Below are positions 13,701 to 26,930 of a stretch of DNA of 64,000 nucleotides, piece by piece (the stretch's first letter is position 1; each line of letters starts with the position of its first letter). Location: contig NC_079881.1 in the NCBI RefSeq assembly GCF_029227915.1, positions 1,860,001-1,924,000 of the forward strand, written 5' to 3'. The translations under genes were made by a program, and so were the position numbers. The notes beneath the pieces were generated by a model. It was not told where the DNA came from and searched no databases. It worked only from the letters and a program-made list of their open reading frames with translations. This DNA comes from Hydractinia symbiolongicarpus (lineage: Eukaryota > Cnidaria > Hydrozoa > Anthoathecata > Hydractiniidae).

Positions 13701-14482
13701 TAAAAGAAGTTTAATCGCCGGCAAACGAAAACCTGCGATTTCCCGTAAATCCCGGACTCGGCCCGTATAGTCAAAAGTATACAAAGAAAGTACCCAGGGA
13801 GTAAACTCATTTCCCGAACGATTTTTTAAATTATTATTTCACCACTAAAGCCCATGAGACTTGTAGTTTTTAAAAATGTTTTCATTTTTGATGAGACGCT
13901 GAATAAAAGAAGTTTAATCGCCGGCAAACGAAAACCTGCGATTTCCCGTAAATCCCGCACTCGGCCCGTATAGTCAAATGTATACAAAGAAAGTACCCAG
14001 GGAGTAAACTCATTTCCCGAACGATTTTTTAAATTATTATTTCACCACTAAAGCCCATGAGACTTGCAGTTTTTAAAAATGTTTTCATTTTTGATGAGAC
14101 GCTGAATAAAAGAAGTTTAATCGCCGCCAAAAGAGAACCCCGACTTCCCGTAAATCCCGGACTCGGCCCGTATAGTCAAAAGCGTACAAAGGAAGTACCC
14201 AGGAGGTAAACTCTTTTCCCGAACGATTTTTTAATATATTTTTTCACCACTAAAACGCATGAGACCTGTAGTTTTCAGAAATGTTTTCATTTTTGATGAG
14301 ACGCTTAATGAAAGTGGTTTAATCGCCGGCAAACGAAAACCCGTGATTACCCGTAAATCCCGGGCTTGGCCCGTATAGTCGAATGTATACAAAGAAAGTA
14401 CCCTGTGAGTAAACTCAATTCCAAAACGATTTTTTAAAGTATCTTTTCACCACTAAAACGCATGAGACTTGTAGTTTTCAAA

Positions 14483-15838
14483 AATGTTTTCATTTTTGAT
14501 GAGACGCTGAATAAAAGAAGTTTAATGGCTGGCAAACGAAAACCTGCGATTTCCCGTAAATCCCGGACTCGGCCCGTATAGTGAAAAGTATACAAAGAAA
14601 ATACCCAGGGAGTAAACTCATTTCCCGAACGATATTTTAAATTATTATTTCACCACTGAAGCCCATGAGACTTGTAGCTTTTAAAAATGTTTTCATTTTT
14701 GATGAGACGCTGAATAAAAGAAGTTTAATCGCCGGCAAACGAAAACCCGCGACTTCCCGTAAATCCCAGACTCGGCCCGTATAGTCAAAAGTGTACAAAG
14801 AAAGTACCCAGGGAGTAAACTCATTTCCCGAACGATTTTTTAAAATATTATTTCACCACTAAAACGCATGAGACTTGTAGTTTTCAGAAATGTTTTCATT
14901 TTTCATGAGACGCTTAATGAAAGTGGTTTAATCGCTGGCAAACGAAAACCCGCGATTTTCCGTAAATCCCGGGCTTGGCCCATATAGTCGAATGTATACA
15001 AAGAAAGTATCCAGGGAGTAAACTCATTTCCAAAACGATTTTTTAAATTATATTTTCACCACTAAAACGCATGAGACTTGTAGTTTTCAAAAATGTTTTC
15101 ATTTTTGATGAGACGCTGAATAAAAGAAGTTTAATGGCTGGCAAACGAAAACCTGCGATTTCCCGTAAATCCCGGGCTTGGCCCGTATAGTCGAATGTAT
15201 ACAAAGAAAGTATCCAGGAAGTAAACTCATTTCCAAAACGATTTTTTAAATTATATTTTCACCACTAAAACGCATGAGACTTGTAGTTTTCAAAAATGTT
15301 TTCATTTTTGATGAGACGCTGAATGAAAGAAGTTTAATCGCCGGCAAACGAAAACCTGCGATTTCCCGTAAATCCCGGACTCGGCCCGTATAGTCAAAAG
15401 TATACAAAGAAAGTACCCAGGGAGTAAACTCATTTCCCGAACGATTTTTTAAATTATTATTTCACCACTAAAGCCCATGAGACTTGTAGTTTTTAAAAAT
15501 GTTTTCATTTTTGATGAGACGCTGAATAAAAGAAGTTTAATCGCCGGCAAACGAAAACCCGCCACTTCCTGTGAATCCCGGACTCGACCTGTATAGTCAA
15601 AAGTGTACAAAGAAAGTACCCAGGGAGTAAACTCATTTCCCGAACGATTTTTTAAATTATTTTTTCACCACTAAAACGCACGAGACTTGTGGTTTTCAGA
15701 AATGTTTTCATTTTTGATGAGACGCTTAATGAAAGTGGTTTAATCGCCGGCAAACGAAAACCCGCGATTTTCCCTAAATCCCGGGCTTGGCCCGTATAGT
15801 CGAATGTATACAAAGAAAGTATCCAGGGAGTAAACTCA
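14483..15838. repeat. Second copy of the 9133-bp-spaced segment
   Basis: The partner of about 5350-6705. It carries the same ordered variants (GGCTGGC, GAAAATACC, TTTTTCATGAG at 14904, TATCCAGGAAG, GTGAATCCC, CCCTAAATCCC). Private differences include TCCCAGACTCGG and CTTCCTGTGAATCC. With the 8926-bp pair it suggests a super-spacing of about 44-45 monomers in the left third of the window. Confidence 0.78.
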
Positions 15839-18800
15839 TTTCCCGAACGATTTTTTAAATTATTATTTCACCACTGAAGCCCATGAGACTTGTAGTTTTT
15901 AAAAATGTTTTCATTTTTGATGAGACGCTGAATAAAAGAAGTTTAATCGCCGGCAAACGAAAACCCGCGACTTCCCGTAAATCCCGGCTCGGCCCGTATA
16001 GTCAAAAGTGTACAAAGAAAGTACCCAGGAAGTAAACTCATTTCCCGAACGATTTTTTAAAATATTATTTCACCACTAAAACGCATGAGACTTGTAGTTT
16101 TCAGAAATGTTTTCATTTTTCATGAGACGCTTAATGAAAGTGGTTTAATCGCCGGCAAACGAAAACCCGCGATTTTCCGTAAATCCCGGGCTTGGCCCAT
16201 ATAGTCGAATGTATACAAAGAAAGTATCCAGGGAGTAAACTCATTTCCCGAACGATTTTTTAAATTATTTTTTCACCACTAAAACGCACGAGACTTGTGG
16301 TTTTCAGAAATGTTTTCATTTTTGATGAGACGCTTCATGAAAGAGGTTTAATCGCCGGCAAACGAAAACCCGCGATTTTCCGTAAATCCCGGGTTTGGCC
16401 CGTATAGTCGAATGTATACAAAGAAAGTATCCAGGGAGTAAACTCATTTCCAAAACGATTTTTTAAATTATATTTTCACCACTAAAACTCATGAGACTTG
16501 TAGTTTTCAAAAATGTTTTCATTTTTGATGAGACGCTGAATAAAAGAAGTTTAATGGCTGGCAAACGAAAACCTGCTATTTCCCGTAAATCCCGGGCTTG
16601 GCACGTATAGTCGAATGTATACAAAGAAAGTATCCAGGGAGTAAACTCATTTCCAAAACGATTTTTTAAATTATATTTTCACCACTAAAACGCATGAGAC
16701 TTGTAGTTTTCAAAAATGTTTTCATTTTTGATGAGACGCTGAATGAAAGAAGTTTAATCGCCGGCAAACGAAAACCTGCGATTTCCCGTAAATCCCGGAC
16801 TCGGCCCGTATAGTCAAAAGTATACAAAGAAAGTACCCAGGGAGTAAACTCATTTCCCGAACGATTTTTTAAATTATTATTTCACCACTAAAGCCCATGA
16901 GACTTGTAGTTTTTAAAAATGTTTTCATTTTTGATGAGACGCTGAATAAAAGAAGTTTAATCGCCGGCAAACGAAAACCCGCCACTTCCCGTGAATCCCG
17001 GACTCGACCTGTATAGTCCAAAGTGTACAAAGAAAGTACCCAGGGAGTAAACTCATTTCCCGAACGATTTTTTAAATTATTTTTTCACCACTAAAACGCA
17101 CGAGACTTGTGGTTTTCAGAAATGTTTTCATTTTTGATGAGACGCTTAATGAAAGTGGTTTAATCGCCGGCAAACGAAAACCCGCGATTTTCCCTAAATC
17201 CCGGGCTTGGCCCGTATAGTCGAATGTATACAAAGAAAGTATCCAGGGAGTAAACTCATTTCCAAAACGATTTTTTAAATTATATTTTCACCACTAAAAC
17301 TCATGAGACTTGTAGTTTTCAAAAATGTTTTCATTTTTGATGAGACGCTGAATAAAAGAAGTTTAATGGCTGGCAAACGAAAACCTGCGATTTCCCGTAA
17401 ATCCCGGACTCGGCCCGTATAGTCAAAATTATACAAAGAAAATACCCAGGGAGTAAACTCATTTCCAAAACGATTTTTTAAATTATATTTTCACCACTAA
17501 AACGCATGAGACTTGTAGTTTTCAAAAATGTTTTCATTTTTGATGAGACGCTGAATGAAAGAAGTTTAATCGCCGGCAAACGAAAACCTGCGATTTCCCG
17601 TAAATCCCGGACTCGGCCCGTATAGTCAAAAGTATACAAAGAAAGTACCCAGGGAGTAAACTCATTTCCCGAACGATTTTTTAAATTATTATTTCACCAC
17701 TAAAGCCCATGAGACTTGTAGTTTTTAAAAATGTTTTCATTTTTGATGAGACGCTGAATAAAAGAAGTTTAATCGCCGGCAAACGAAAACCCGCGACTTC
17801 CCGTGAATCCCGGACTCGACCTGTATAGTCAAAAGTGTACAAAGAAAGTACCCAGGGAGTAAACTCATTTCCCGAACGATTTTTTAAATTATTTTTTCAC
17901 CACTAAAACGCACGAGACTTGTGGTTTTCAGAAATGTTTTCATTTTTGATGAGACGCTTAATGAAAGTGGTTTAATCGCCGGCAAACAAAAACCCGCGAT
18001 TTTCCGTAAATCCCGGGCTTGGCCCGTATAGTCGAATGTATACAAAGAAAGTATCCAGGGAGTAAACTCATTTCCAAAACGATTTTTTAAATTATATTTT
18101 CACCACTAAAACTCATGAGACTTGTAGTTTTCAAAAATGTTTTCATTTTTGATGAGACGCTGAATAAAAGAAGTTTAATGGCTGGCAAACGAAAACCTGC
18201 GATTTCCCGTAAATCCCGGGCTTGGCCCGTATAGTGGAATGTATACAAAGAAAGTATCCAGGGAGTAAACTCATTTCCAAAACGATTTTTTAAATTATAT
18301 TTTCACCACTAAAACGCATGAGACTTGTAGTTTTCAAAAATGTTTTCATTTTTGATGAGACGCTGAATGAAAGAAGTTTAATGGCTGGCAAACGAAAACC
18401 TGCGATTTCCCGTAAATCCCGGACTCGGCCTGTATAGTCAAAAGTATACAAAGAAAATACCCAGGGAGTAAACTCATTTCCTGAACGATTTTTTAAATTA
18501 TTATTTTACCACTAAAGCCCATGAGACTTGTAGTTTTTAAAAATGTTTTAATTTTTGATGAGACACTGAATAAAAGAAGTTTAATCGCCGGCAAACGAAA
18601 ACCCGCGACTTCCCGTAAATCCCGGACTCGGCCCTTATAGTCAAAAGTGTACAAAGAAAGCACCCAGGGAGTAAACTCATTTTCCGAACGTTTTTTTGAA
18701 GTATTTTTTCACCACTAAAACGCATGAGACCTGTAGTTTTCAGAAATGTTTTCATTTTTGATGAGACGCTTAATGAAAGTGGTTTAATCGCCGGCAAACG

Positions 18801-18871
18801 AAAACCCGCGATTAACCGTAAATCCAGGGCTTGGCCCGTATAGTCGAATGTATACAAAGAAAGTACCCTGT

Positions 18872-21307
18872 GAGTAAACTCATTTCCAAAACGATTTTTT
18901 AAAGTATCTTTTCACCACTAAAACGCATGAGACTTGTAGTTTTTAAAAATGTTTTCATTTTTGATGAGACGCTGAATAAAAGAAGTTTAATCGCCGGCAA
19001 ACGAAAACCCGCCATTTCCCGTAAACCCCGGACTCGGCCCGTATAGTCAATAGTATACAAAGAAAGTACCCTGTGAGTAAACTCATTTCCAAAACGATTT
19101 TTTAAATTATATTTTCACCTCTAAAACGCATGAGACTTGTAGTTTTCAAAAATGTTTTCATTTTTGATGAGACGCTGAATAAAAGAAGTTTAATCGCCGG
19201 CAAACGAATACCTGCGATTTCCCGTAAATCCCGGACTCGGCCCGTATAGTCAAAAGTATACAAAGAATATACCCAGGGAGTAAACTCGTTTCCCGAACGA
19301 TTTTTTAAATTATTATTTCACCACTAAAGCCCATGAGACTTGTAGTTTTTAAAAATGTTTTCATTTTTGATGAGACGCTGAATAAAAGAAGTTTAATCGC
19401 CGGCAAATGAAAACCCGCGACTTCCCGTAAATCCCGGACTCGGCCCGTATAGTCAAAAGTGTACAAAGAAAGTACCCAGGGAGTAAACTCATTTCCCGAA
19501 CGATTTTTTAAAGTATCTTTTCACCACTAAAACGCATGAGACTTGTAGTTTTTAAAAATGTTTTCATTTTTGATGAGACGCTGAATAAAAGAAGTTTAAT
19601 CGCCGGCAAACGAAAACCCGCCATTTCCCGTAAACCCCGGACTCGGCCCGTATAGTCAATAGTATACAAAGAAAGTACCCTGTGAGTAAACTCATTTCCA
19701 AAACGATTTTTTAAATTATATTTTCACCACTAAAACGCATGAGACTTGTAGTTTTCAAAAATGTTTTCATTTTTGATGAGACGCTGAATAAAAGAAGTTT
19801 AATGGCTGGCAAACGAAAACCTGCGATTTCCCGTAAATCCCGGACTCGGCCCGTATATTCAAAAGTATACAAAGAAAATACCCAGGGAGTAAACTCATTT
19901 CCCGAACGATTTTTTAAATTATTATTTCACCAGTAAAGCCCATGAGACTTGTAGTTTTTAAAAATGTTTTCATTGTTGATGAGACGCTGAATAAAAGAAG
20001 TTTAATCGCCGGCAAACGAAAACCCGCGACTTCCCGTAAATCCCGGACTCGGCCCGTATAGTCAAAAGTGTACAAAGAAAGTACCCAGGGAGTAAACTCA
20101 TTTCCCGAACGATTTTTTAAAGTATCTTTTCACCACTAAAACGCATGAGACTTGTAGTTTTTAAAAATGTTTTCATTTTTGATGAGACGCTGAATAAAAG
20201 AAGTTTAATCGCCGGCAAACGAAAACCCGCCATTTCCCGTAAACCCCGGACTCGGCCCGTATAGTCAATAGTATACAAAGAAAGTACCCTGTGAGTAAAC
20301 TCATTTCCAAAACGATTTTTTAAATTATATTTTCACCTCTAAAACGCATGAGACTTGTAGTTTTCAAAAATGTTTTCAGTTTTGATGAGACGCTGAATAA
20401 AAGAAGTTTAATCGCCGGCAAACGAATACCTGCGATTTCCCGTAAATCCCGGACTCGGCCCGTATAGTCAAAAGTATACAAAGAATATACCCAGGGAGTA
20501 AACTCGTTTCCCGAACGATTTTTTAAATTATTATTTCACCACTAAAGCCCATGAGACTTGTAGTTTTTAAAAATGTTTTCATTTTTGATGAGACGCTGAA
20601 TAAAAGAAGTTTAATCGCCGGCAAACGAAAACCCGCGACTTCCCGTAAATCCCGGACTCGGCCCGTATAGTCAAAAGTGTACAAAGAAAGTACCCAGGGA
20701 GTAAACTCATTTCCCGAACGATTTTTTGAATTATTTTTTCACCACTAAAACGCATGAGACTTGTAGTTTTCAGAAATGTTTTCATTTTTGATGAGACGCT
20801 GAATAAAAGAAGTTTAATCGCCGGCAAACGAAAACCCGCGATTTTCCGTAAATCCCGGGCTTGGCCCGTATAGTCGAATGTATACACAGAAAGTATCCAG
20901 GGAGTAAACTCATTTCCAAAACGATTTTTTAAATTATATTTTCACCACTAAAACGCATGAGACTTGTAGTTTTCAAAAATGTTTTCATTTTTGATGAGAC
21001 GCTGAATAAAAGAAGTTTAATGGCTGGCAAACGAAAACCTGCGATTTCCCGTAAATCCCGGACTCGGCCCGTATATTCAAAAGTATACAAAGAAAATACC
21101 CAGGGAGTAAACTCATTTCCCGAACGATTTTTTAAATTATTATTTCACCAGTAAAGCCCATGAGACTTGTAGTTTTTAAAAATGTTTTCATTGTTGATGA
21201 GACGCTGAATAAAAGAAGTTTAATCGCCGGCAAACGAAAACCCGCGACTTCCCGTAAATCCCGGACTCGGCCCGTATAGTCAAAAGTGTACAAAGAAAGT
21301 ACCCAGG
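18872..21307. repeat. Tandem duplication of a 1218-bp (6-monomer) HOR unit
   Basis: The copies run 18872-20089 and 20090-21307. Pairs of rare variants sit 1218 bp apart: GAATACCTGCG, ACTCGTTTCCCG, CCGTATATTC, GAAAATACC (19874 and 21092), CACCAGTAAAGCCC (19931 and 21149) and CATTGTTGATGAG. GTCAATAGTATAC occurs at 609-bp steps (about 19051, 19660, 20269), showing the trimer inside the hexamer. The copies match closely except for the fourth monomer, listed separately. Confidence 0.85.
20699..20901. repeat. Hybrid monomer: type B backbone with an A/C-type patch
   Basis: This monomer has the B-type TTTTCAGAAATG on its left and GATTTTCCG, CCCGGGCTTGG and TCGAATGTATAC on its right, but CTGAATAAAAGAAG (A/C type) in the middle near 20798-20812, where B should read CTTAATGAAAGTGG. 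The patch lies between type-B markers at about 20771 and 20843. A two-sided switch this short looks like gene conversion, not crossing-over. It also occupies the slot of an E-like monomer (19481-19683) in the neighbouring 1218-bp copy. Confidence 0.72.
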
Positions 21308-21715
21308 GAGTAAACTCATTTCCAAAACGATTTTTTAAAGTATCTTTTCACCACTAAAACGCATGAGACTTGTAGTTTTTAAAAATGTTTTCATTTTTGA
21401 TGAGACGCTGAATAAAAGAAGTTTAATGGCTGGCAAACGAAAACCTGCGATTTCCCGTAAATCCCGGACTCGGCCCGTATAGTCGAATGTATACAAAGAA
21501 AGTATCCAGGGAGTAAACTCATTTCCCGAACGATTTTTTAATTTATTATTTAACCACTAAAGCCCATGAGACTTGTAGTTTTTGAAAGTGTTCTCATTTT
21601 TGATGAGACGCTGAATAAAAGAAGTTTAATCGCCGGCAAACGAAAACCCGCGACTTCCCGTAAATCCCCGACTCGGCCCGTATAGTCAAAAGTATACAAA
21701 GAAAGTACCCAGGGA

Positions 21716-22121
21716 GTAAACTCATTTCCTGAACGATTTTTTAAATTATTTTTTCACCACTAAAACGCATGAGACCTGTAGTTTTCAGAAATGTTTTCAT
21801 TTTTGATGAGACGTTTAATGAAAGTGGTTTAATCGCCGGCAAACGAAAACCCGCGATTGCCCGTAAATCCCGGGCTTGGCCCGTATAGTCAAAAGTATAC
21901 AAAGAAAGTACCCAGGGAGTAAACTAATTTCCCGAACGATTTTTTAATATATTTTTTCACCACTAAAACGCATGAGACCTGTAGTTTTCAGAAATGTTTT
22001 CATTTTTGATGAGACGTTTAATGAAAGTGGTTTAATCGCCGGCAAACGAAAACCCGCGATTGCCCGTAAATCCCGGGCTTGGCCCGTATAGTCAAAAGTA
22101 TACAAAGAAAGTACCCATGGA
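21716..22121. repeat. Single-monomer tandem duplication (period 203)
   Basis: Two adjacent monomers share the same private set of variants: GACCTGTAG with CAGAAATG, GACGTTTAATG (at 21811 and 22014, exactly 203 bp apart), GATTGCCCG, CCCGGGCTTGG followed by TCAAAAGTATAC, and the next unit's ACTAATTTCCCG. Neighbouring monomers in most of the array belong to different subtypes, so this is a local one-monomer amplification. Boundaries are approximate. Confidence 0.78.
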
Positions 22122-22739
22122 GTAAACTAATTTCCCGAACGATTTTTTAATATATTTTTTCACCACTAAAACGCATGAGACTTGTAGTTTTCAGAAATGT
22201 TTTCATTTTTGATGAGACGCTTAATGAAAGTGGTTTAATCACCGGCAAACGAAAACCCGCGATTTCCCGTAAATCCCGGGCTTGGCCCGTATAGTCGAAT
22301 GTATACAAAGAAAGTATCCAGGGAGTAAACTCAATTCCCGAACGATTTTTTAAATTATTTTTTCACCACTAAAACGCATGAGACCTGTAGTTTTCAAAAA
22401 TGTTTTCATTTTTGATGAGACGCTGAATAAAAGAAGTTTAATCGCCGGCAAACGAAAACCCGCCATTTCCCGTAAACCCCGGACTCGGCCCATATAGTCA
22501 AAAGTATACAAAGAAAGTACCCTGTGAGTAAACTCATTTCCAAAACGATTTTTTAAATTATTTTTTCACCACTAAAACGCATGAGACTTGTAGTTTTTAA
22601 AAATGTTTTCATTTTTGATGAGACGCTGAATAAAAGAAGTTTAATCGCCGGCAAACGAAAACCCGCCATTTCCCGTAAACCCCGGACTCGGCCCGTATAG
22701 TCAAAAGTATACAAAGAGAGTACCCTGTGAGTAAACTCA

Positions 22740-23560
22740 TTTCCAAAACGATTTTTATAATTATATTTTCACCTCTAAAACGCATGAGACTTGTAGTTTT
22801 CAAAAATGTTTTCATTTTTGATGAGACGCTGAATAAAAGAAGTTTAATCGCCGGCAAACGAAAACCCGCCATTTCCCGTAAACCCCGGACTCGGCCCGTA
22901 TAGTCAAAAGTATACAAAGAAAGTACCCAGTGAGTAAACTCATTTCCAAAACGATTTTTTAAATTATTTTTTCACCACTAAAACGCATGAGACTTGTAGT
23001 TTTCAAAAATGTTTTCATTTTTGATGAGACGCTGAATAAAAGAAGTTTAATCGCCGGCAAACGAAAACCCGCGACTTCCCGTAAATCCCGGACTCGGCCC
23101 GTATAGTCAAAAGTGTACAAAGAAAGTACCCAGGGAGTAAACTCATTTCCCGAACGATTTTTTAAATTATTATTTCACCACTAAAGCCCATGAGGTTTGT
23201 AGTTTTCAGAAACGTTTTCATTTTTGATGAGACGCTTAATGAAAGTGGTTTAATCGCCGGCAAACGAAAACCCGCCATTTCCCGTAAACCTCGGACTCGG
23301 CCCGTATAGTCAAAAGTATACAAAGAAAGTACCCTGTGAGTAAACTCATTTCCAAAACGATTTTTATAATTATATTTTCACCTCTAAAACGCATGAGACT
23401 TGTAGTTTTCAAAAATGTTCTCATTTTTGATGAGACGCTGAATAAAAGAAGTTTAATCGCCGGCAAACGAATACCTGCGATTTCCCGTAAATCCCGGACT
23501 CGGCCCGTATAGTCAAAAGTATACAAAGAAAGTACCCAGGGAGTAAACTCATTTCCCGAA
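22740..23560. repeat. 609-bp pair carrying the TTTTTATAATTATA variant
   Basis: The shifted T tract CGATTTTTATAATTATA followed by CACCTCTAAAACG occurs at about 22751 and 23360, exactly 609 bp apart, and nowhere else that I saw. The intervening copies include a monomer with GAGGTTTGTAG and AACGTTTTC (about 23194-23220), private to the second trimer. This is a recent one-trimer step. Confidence 0.72.
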
Positions 23561-24059
23561 CGATTTTTTAAAATATTATTTCACCACTAAAGCCCATGAG
23601 ACTTGTAGTTTTTAAAAATGTTTTCATTTTTGATGAGACGCTGAATAAAAGAAGTTTAATCGCCGGCAAACGAAAACCCGTGACTTCCCGTAAATCCAGG
23701 ACTCGGCACGTATAGTCAAAAGTGTACAAAGAAAGTACCCAGGGAGTAAACTCATTTCTCGAACGATTTTTTAAATTATTTTTTCACCACTAAAACGCAT
23801 GAGACTTGTAGTTTTCAGAAATGTTTTCATTTTTGATGAGACGCTTAATGAAAGTGGTTTAATCGCCGGCAAACAAAAACCCGCGATTTCCCGTAAATCC
23901 CGGGCTTGGCCCGTATAGTCGAATGTATACAAAGAAAGTACCCTGTGAGTAAACTCATTTCCCGAACGATTTTTTAATATATTTTTTCACCACTAAAACG
24001 CATGAGACCTGTAGTTTTCAGAAATGTTTTCATTTTTGATGAGACGCTTAATGAAAGTG

Positions 24060-26930
24060 GTTTAATCGCCGGCAAACGAAAACCCGCGATTTCCCGTAAA
24101 TCCCGGGCTTGGCCCGTATAGTCGAATGTATACAAAGAAAGTATCCAGGGAGTAAACTCATTTCCAAAACGATTTTTTAAATTATATTTTCACCACTAAA
24201 ACGCATGAGACTTGTAGTTTTCAAAAATGTTTTCATTTTTGATGAGACGCTGAATAAAAGAAGTTTAATGGCTGGCAAACGAAAACCTGCGATTTCCCGT
24301 AAATCCCGGACTCGGCCCGTATAGTCAAAAGTATACAAAGAAAGCACCCAGGGAGTAAACTCATTTCCCGAACGATTTTTTAAATTATTATTTCACCACT
24401 AAAGCCCATGAGACTTGTAGTTTTTAAAAATATTTTCATTTTTGATGAGACGCTGAATAAAAGAAGTTTAATCGCCGGCAAACGAAAACCCGCGACTTCC
24501 CGTAAATCCCGGACTCGGCCCGTATAGTCAAAAGTGTACAAAGAAAGTACCCAGGGAGTAAACTCATTTCCCGAACGATTTTTTAAATTATTTTTTCACC
24601 ATTAAAACGCATGAGACTTTTAGTTTTCAGAAATGTTTTCATTTTTGATGAGACGCTTAATGAAAGTGGTTTAATCGCCGGCAAACGAAAACCCGCGATT
24701 ACCCGTAAATCCCGGGCTTGGCCCGTATAGTCGAATGTATACAAAGAAAGTACCCTGTGAGTAAACTCATTTCCCGAACGATTTTTTAATATATTTTTTC
24801 ACCACTAAAACGCATGAGACCTGTAGTTTTCAGAAATGTTTTCATTTTTGATGAGACTCTTAATGAAAGTGGTTTAATAGCCGGCAAACGAAAACCCGCG
24901 ATTACCCGTAAATCCCGGGCTTGGCCCGTATAGTCGAATGTATACAAAGAAAGTACCCTGTGAGTAAGCTCATTTCCAAAACGATTTTTTAAAGTAACTT
25001 TTCACCACTAAAACGCATGAGACTTGTAGTTTTCAAAAATGTTTTCATTTTTGATGAGACGCTGAATAAAAGAAGTTTAATCGCCGGCAAACGAAAACCT
25101 GCCATTTCCCGTAAACCCCGGACTCGGCCCGTATAGTCAAAAGTGTACAAAGAAAGTACCCAGGGAGTAAACTCATTTCCAAAACGATTTTTTAAAATAT
25201 TTTTTCACCACTAAAACGCATGAGACTTGTAGTTTTCAGAAATGTTTTCATTTTTGATGAGACGCTTAATGAAAGTGGTTTAATCGCCGGCAAACGAAAA
25301 CTCGCGATTTCCCGTAAATCCCGGGCTTGGCCCGTATAGTCGAATGTATACAAAGAAAGTACCCTGTGAGTAAGCTCATTTCCAAAACGATTTTTTAAAG
25401 TAACTTTTCACCACTAAAACGCATGAGACTTGTAGTTTTCAAAAATGTTTTCATTTTTGATGAGACGCTGAATAAAAGAAGTTTAATCGCCGGCAAACGA
25501 AAACCTGCCATTTCCCGTAAACCCCGGACTCGGCCCGTATAGTCAAAAGTATACAAAGAAAGTACCCTGTGAGTAAACTCATTTCCAAAACGATTTTTTA
25601 AATTATTTTTTCACCACTAAAACGCATGAGACTTGTAGTTTTCAAAAATGTTTTCATTTTTGATGAGACGCTGAATAAAAGAAATTTAATCACCGGCAAA
25701 CAAAAACCTGCGATTTCCCGTAAATCCCGGACTCGGCCCGTATAGTCAAAAGTATACAAAGAAAGTACCCAGGGAGTAAACTCATTTCCCGAACGATTTT
25801 TTAAAATATTTTTTAACCACTAAAACGCATGAGACTTGTAGTTTTCAGAAATGTTTTCATTTTTGATGAGACGCTTGATGAAAGTGGTTTAATCGCCGGC
25901 AAACGAAAACCCGCGATTTCCCGTAAATCCCGGGCTTGGCCCGTATAGTCGAATGTATACAAAGAAAGTATCCAGGGAGTAAACTCATTTCCAAAACGAT
26001 TTTTTAAATTATATTTTCACCACTAAAACGCATGAGACTTGTAGTTTTCAAAAATGTTTTCATTTTTGATGAGACGCTTAATGAAAGTGGTTTAATCGCC
26101 GGCAAACGAAAACCCGCGATTTCCCGTAAATCCCGGGCTTGGCCCGTATAGTCGAATGTATACAAAGAAAGTATCCAGGGAGTAAACTCATTTCCAAAAC
26201 GATTTTTTAAATTATATTTTCACCACTAAAACGCATGAGACTTGTAGTTTTCAAAAATGTTTTCATTTTTGATGAGACGCTGAATAAAAGAAGTTTAATG
26301 GCTGGCAAACGAAAACCTGCGATTTCCCGTAAATCCCGGACTCGGCCCATATAGTCAAAAGTATACAAAGAAAGCACCCAGGGAGTAAACTCATTTCCCG
26401 AACGATTTTTTAAATTATTATTTCACCACTAAAGCCCATGAGACTTGTAGTTTTTAAAAATGTTTTCATTTTTGATGAGACGCTGAATAAAAGAAGTTTA
26501 ATCGCCGGCAAACGAAAACCCGCGACTTCCCGTAAATCCCGGACTCGGCCCGTATAGTCAAAAGTGTACAAAGAAAGTACCCAGGGAGTAAACTCATTTC
26601 CCGAACGATTTTTTAAATTATTTTTTCACCATTAAAACGCATGAGACTTTTAGTTTTCAGAAATGTTTTCATTTTTGATGAGACGCTTAATGAAAGTGGT
26701 TTAATCGCCGGCAAACGAAAACCCGCGATTACCCGTAAATCCCGGGCTTGGCCCGTATAGTCGAATGTATACAAAGAAAGTACCCTGTGAGTAAACTCAT
26801 TTCCCGAACGATTTTTTAATATATTTTTTCACCACTAAAACGCATGAGACCTGTAGTTTTCAGAAATGTTTTCATTTTTGATGAGACGCTTAATGAAAGT
26901 GGTTTAATCGCCGGCAAACGAAAACCCGCG
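24060..26930. repeat. Block duplication at 2030-bp spacing (10 monomers)
   Basis: About 0.84 kb at 24060-24900 recurs at 26090-26930. Anchors 2030 bp apart are AAAGCACCCAGG (24341 and 26371), CACCATTAAAACGC with GACTTTTAG (24601 and 26631) and GAGTAAAC landmarks at 24150 and 26180. AGCACCC appears again at 27591, 1218 bp further. Between the copies, the variant AAAGTAACTTTTC occurs twice, 406 bp apart (24991, 25397), a two-monomer step nested inside. Confidence 0.78.

Larger units (their letters stand above)
725..14140. repeat. Left domain marked by the GCCGCCAAAAGAG monomer variant
   Basis: Nine A-like monomers carry GCCGCCAAAAGAGAACCC in place of GCCGGCAAACGAAAACCC, at about 731, 1137, 1944, 2756, 7831, 9657, 10063, 11484 and 14123, and nowhere else in the window. 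Their spacings are 406, 807 (812 less a 5-bp deletion), 812, 5075, 1826, 406, 1421 and 2639 bp, all whole monomers give or take known indels. Most are followed by GCGTAC or GTGTAC, CCAGGAGGTAAAC or CCAGGAAGTAAAC, and TTTAATATA. The restricted spread shows that this part of the array has been homogenised separately from the rest. Confidence 0.85.
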
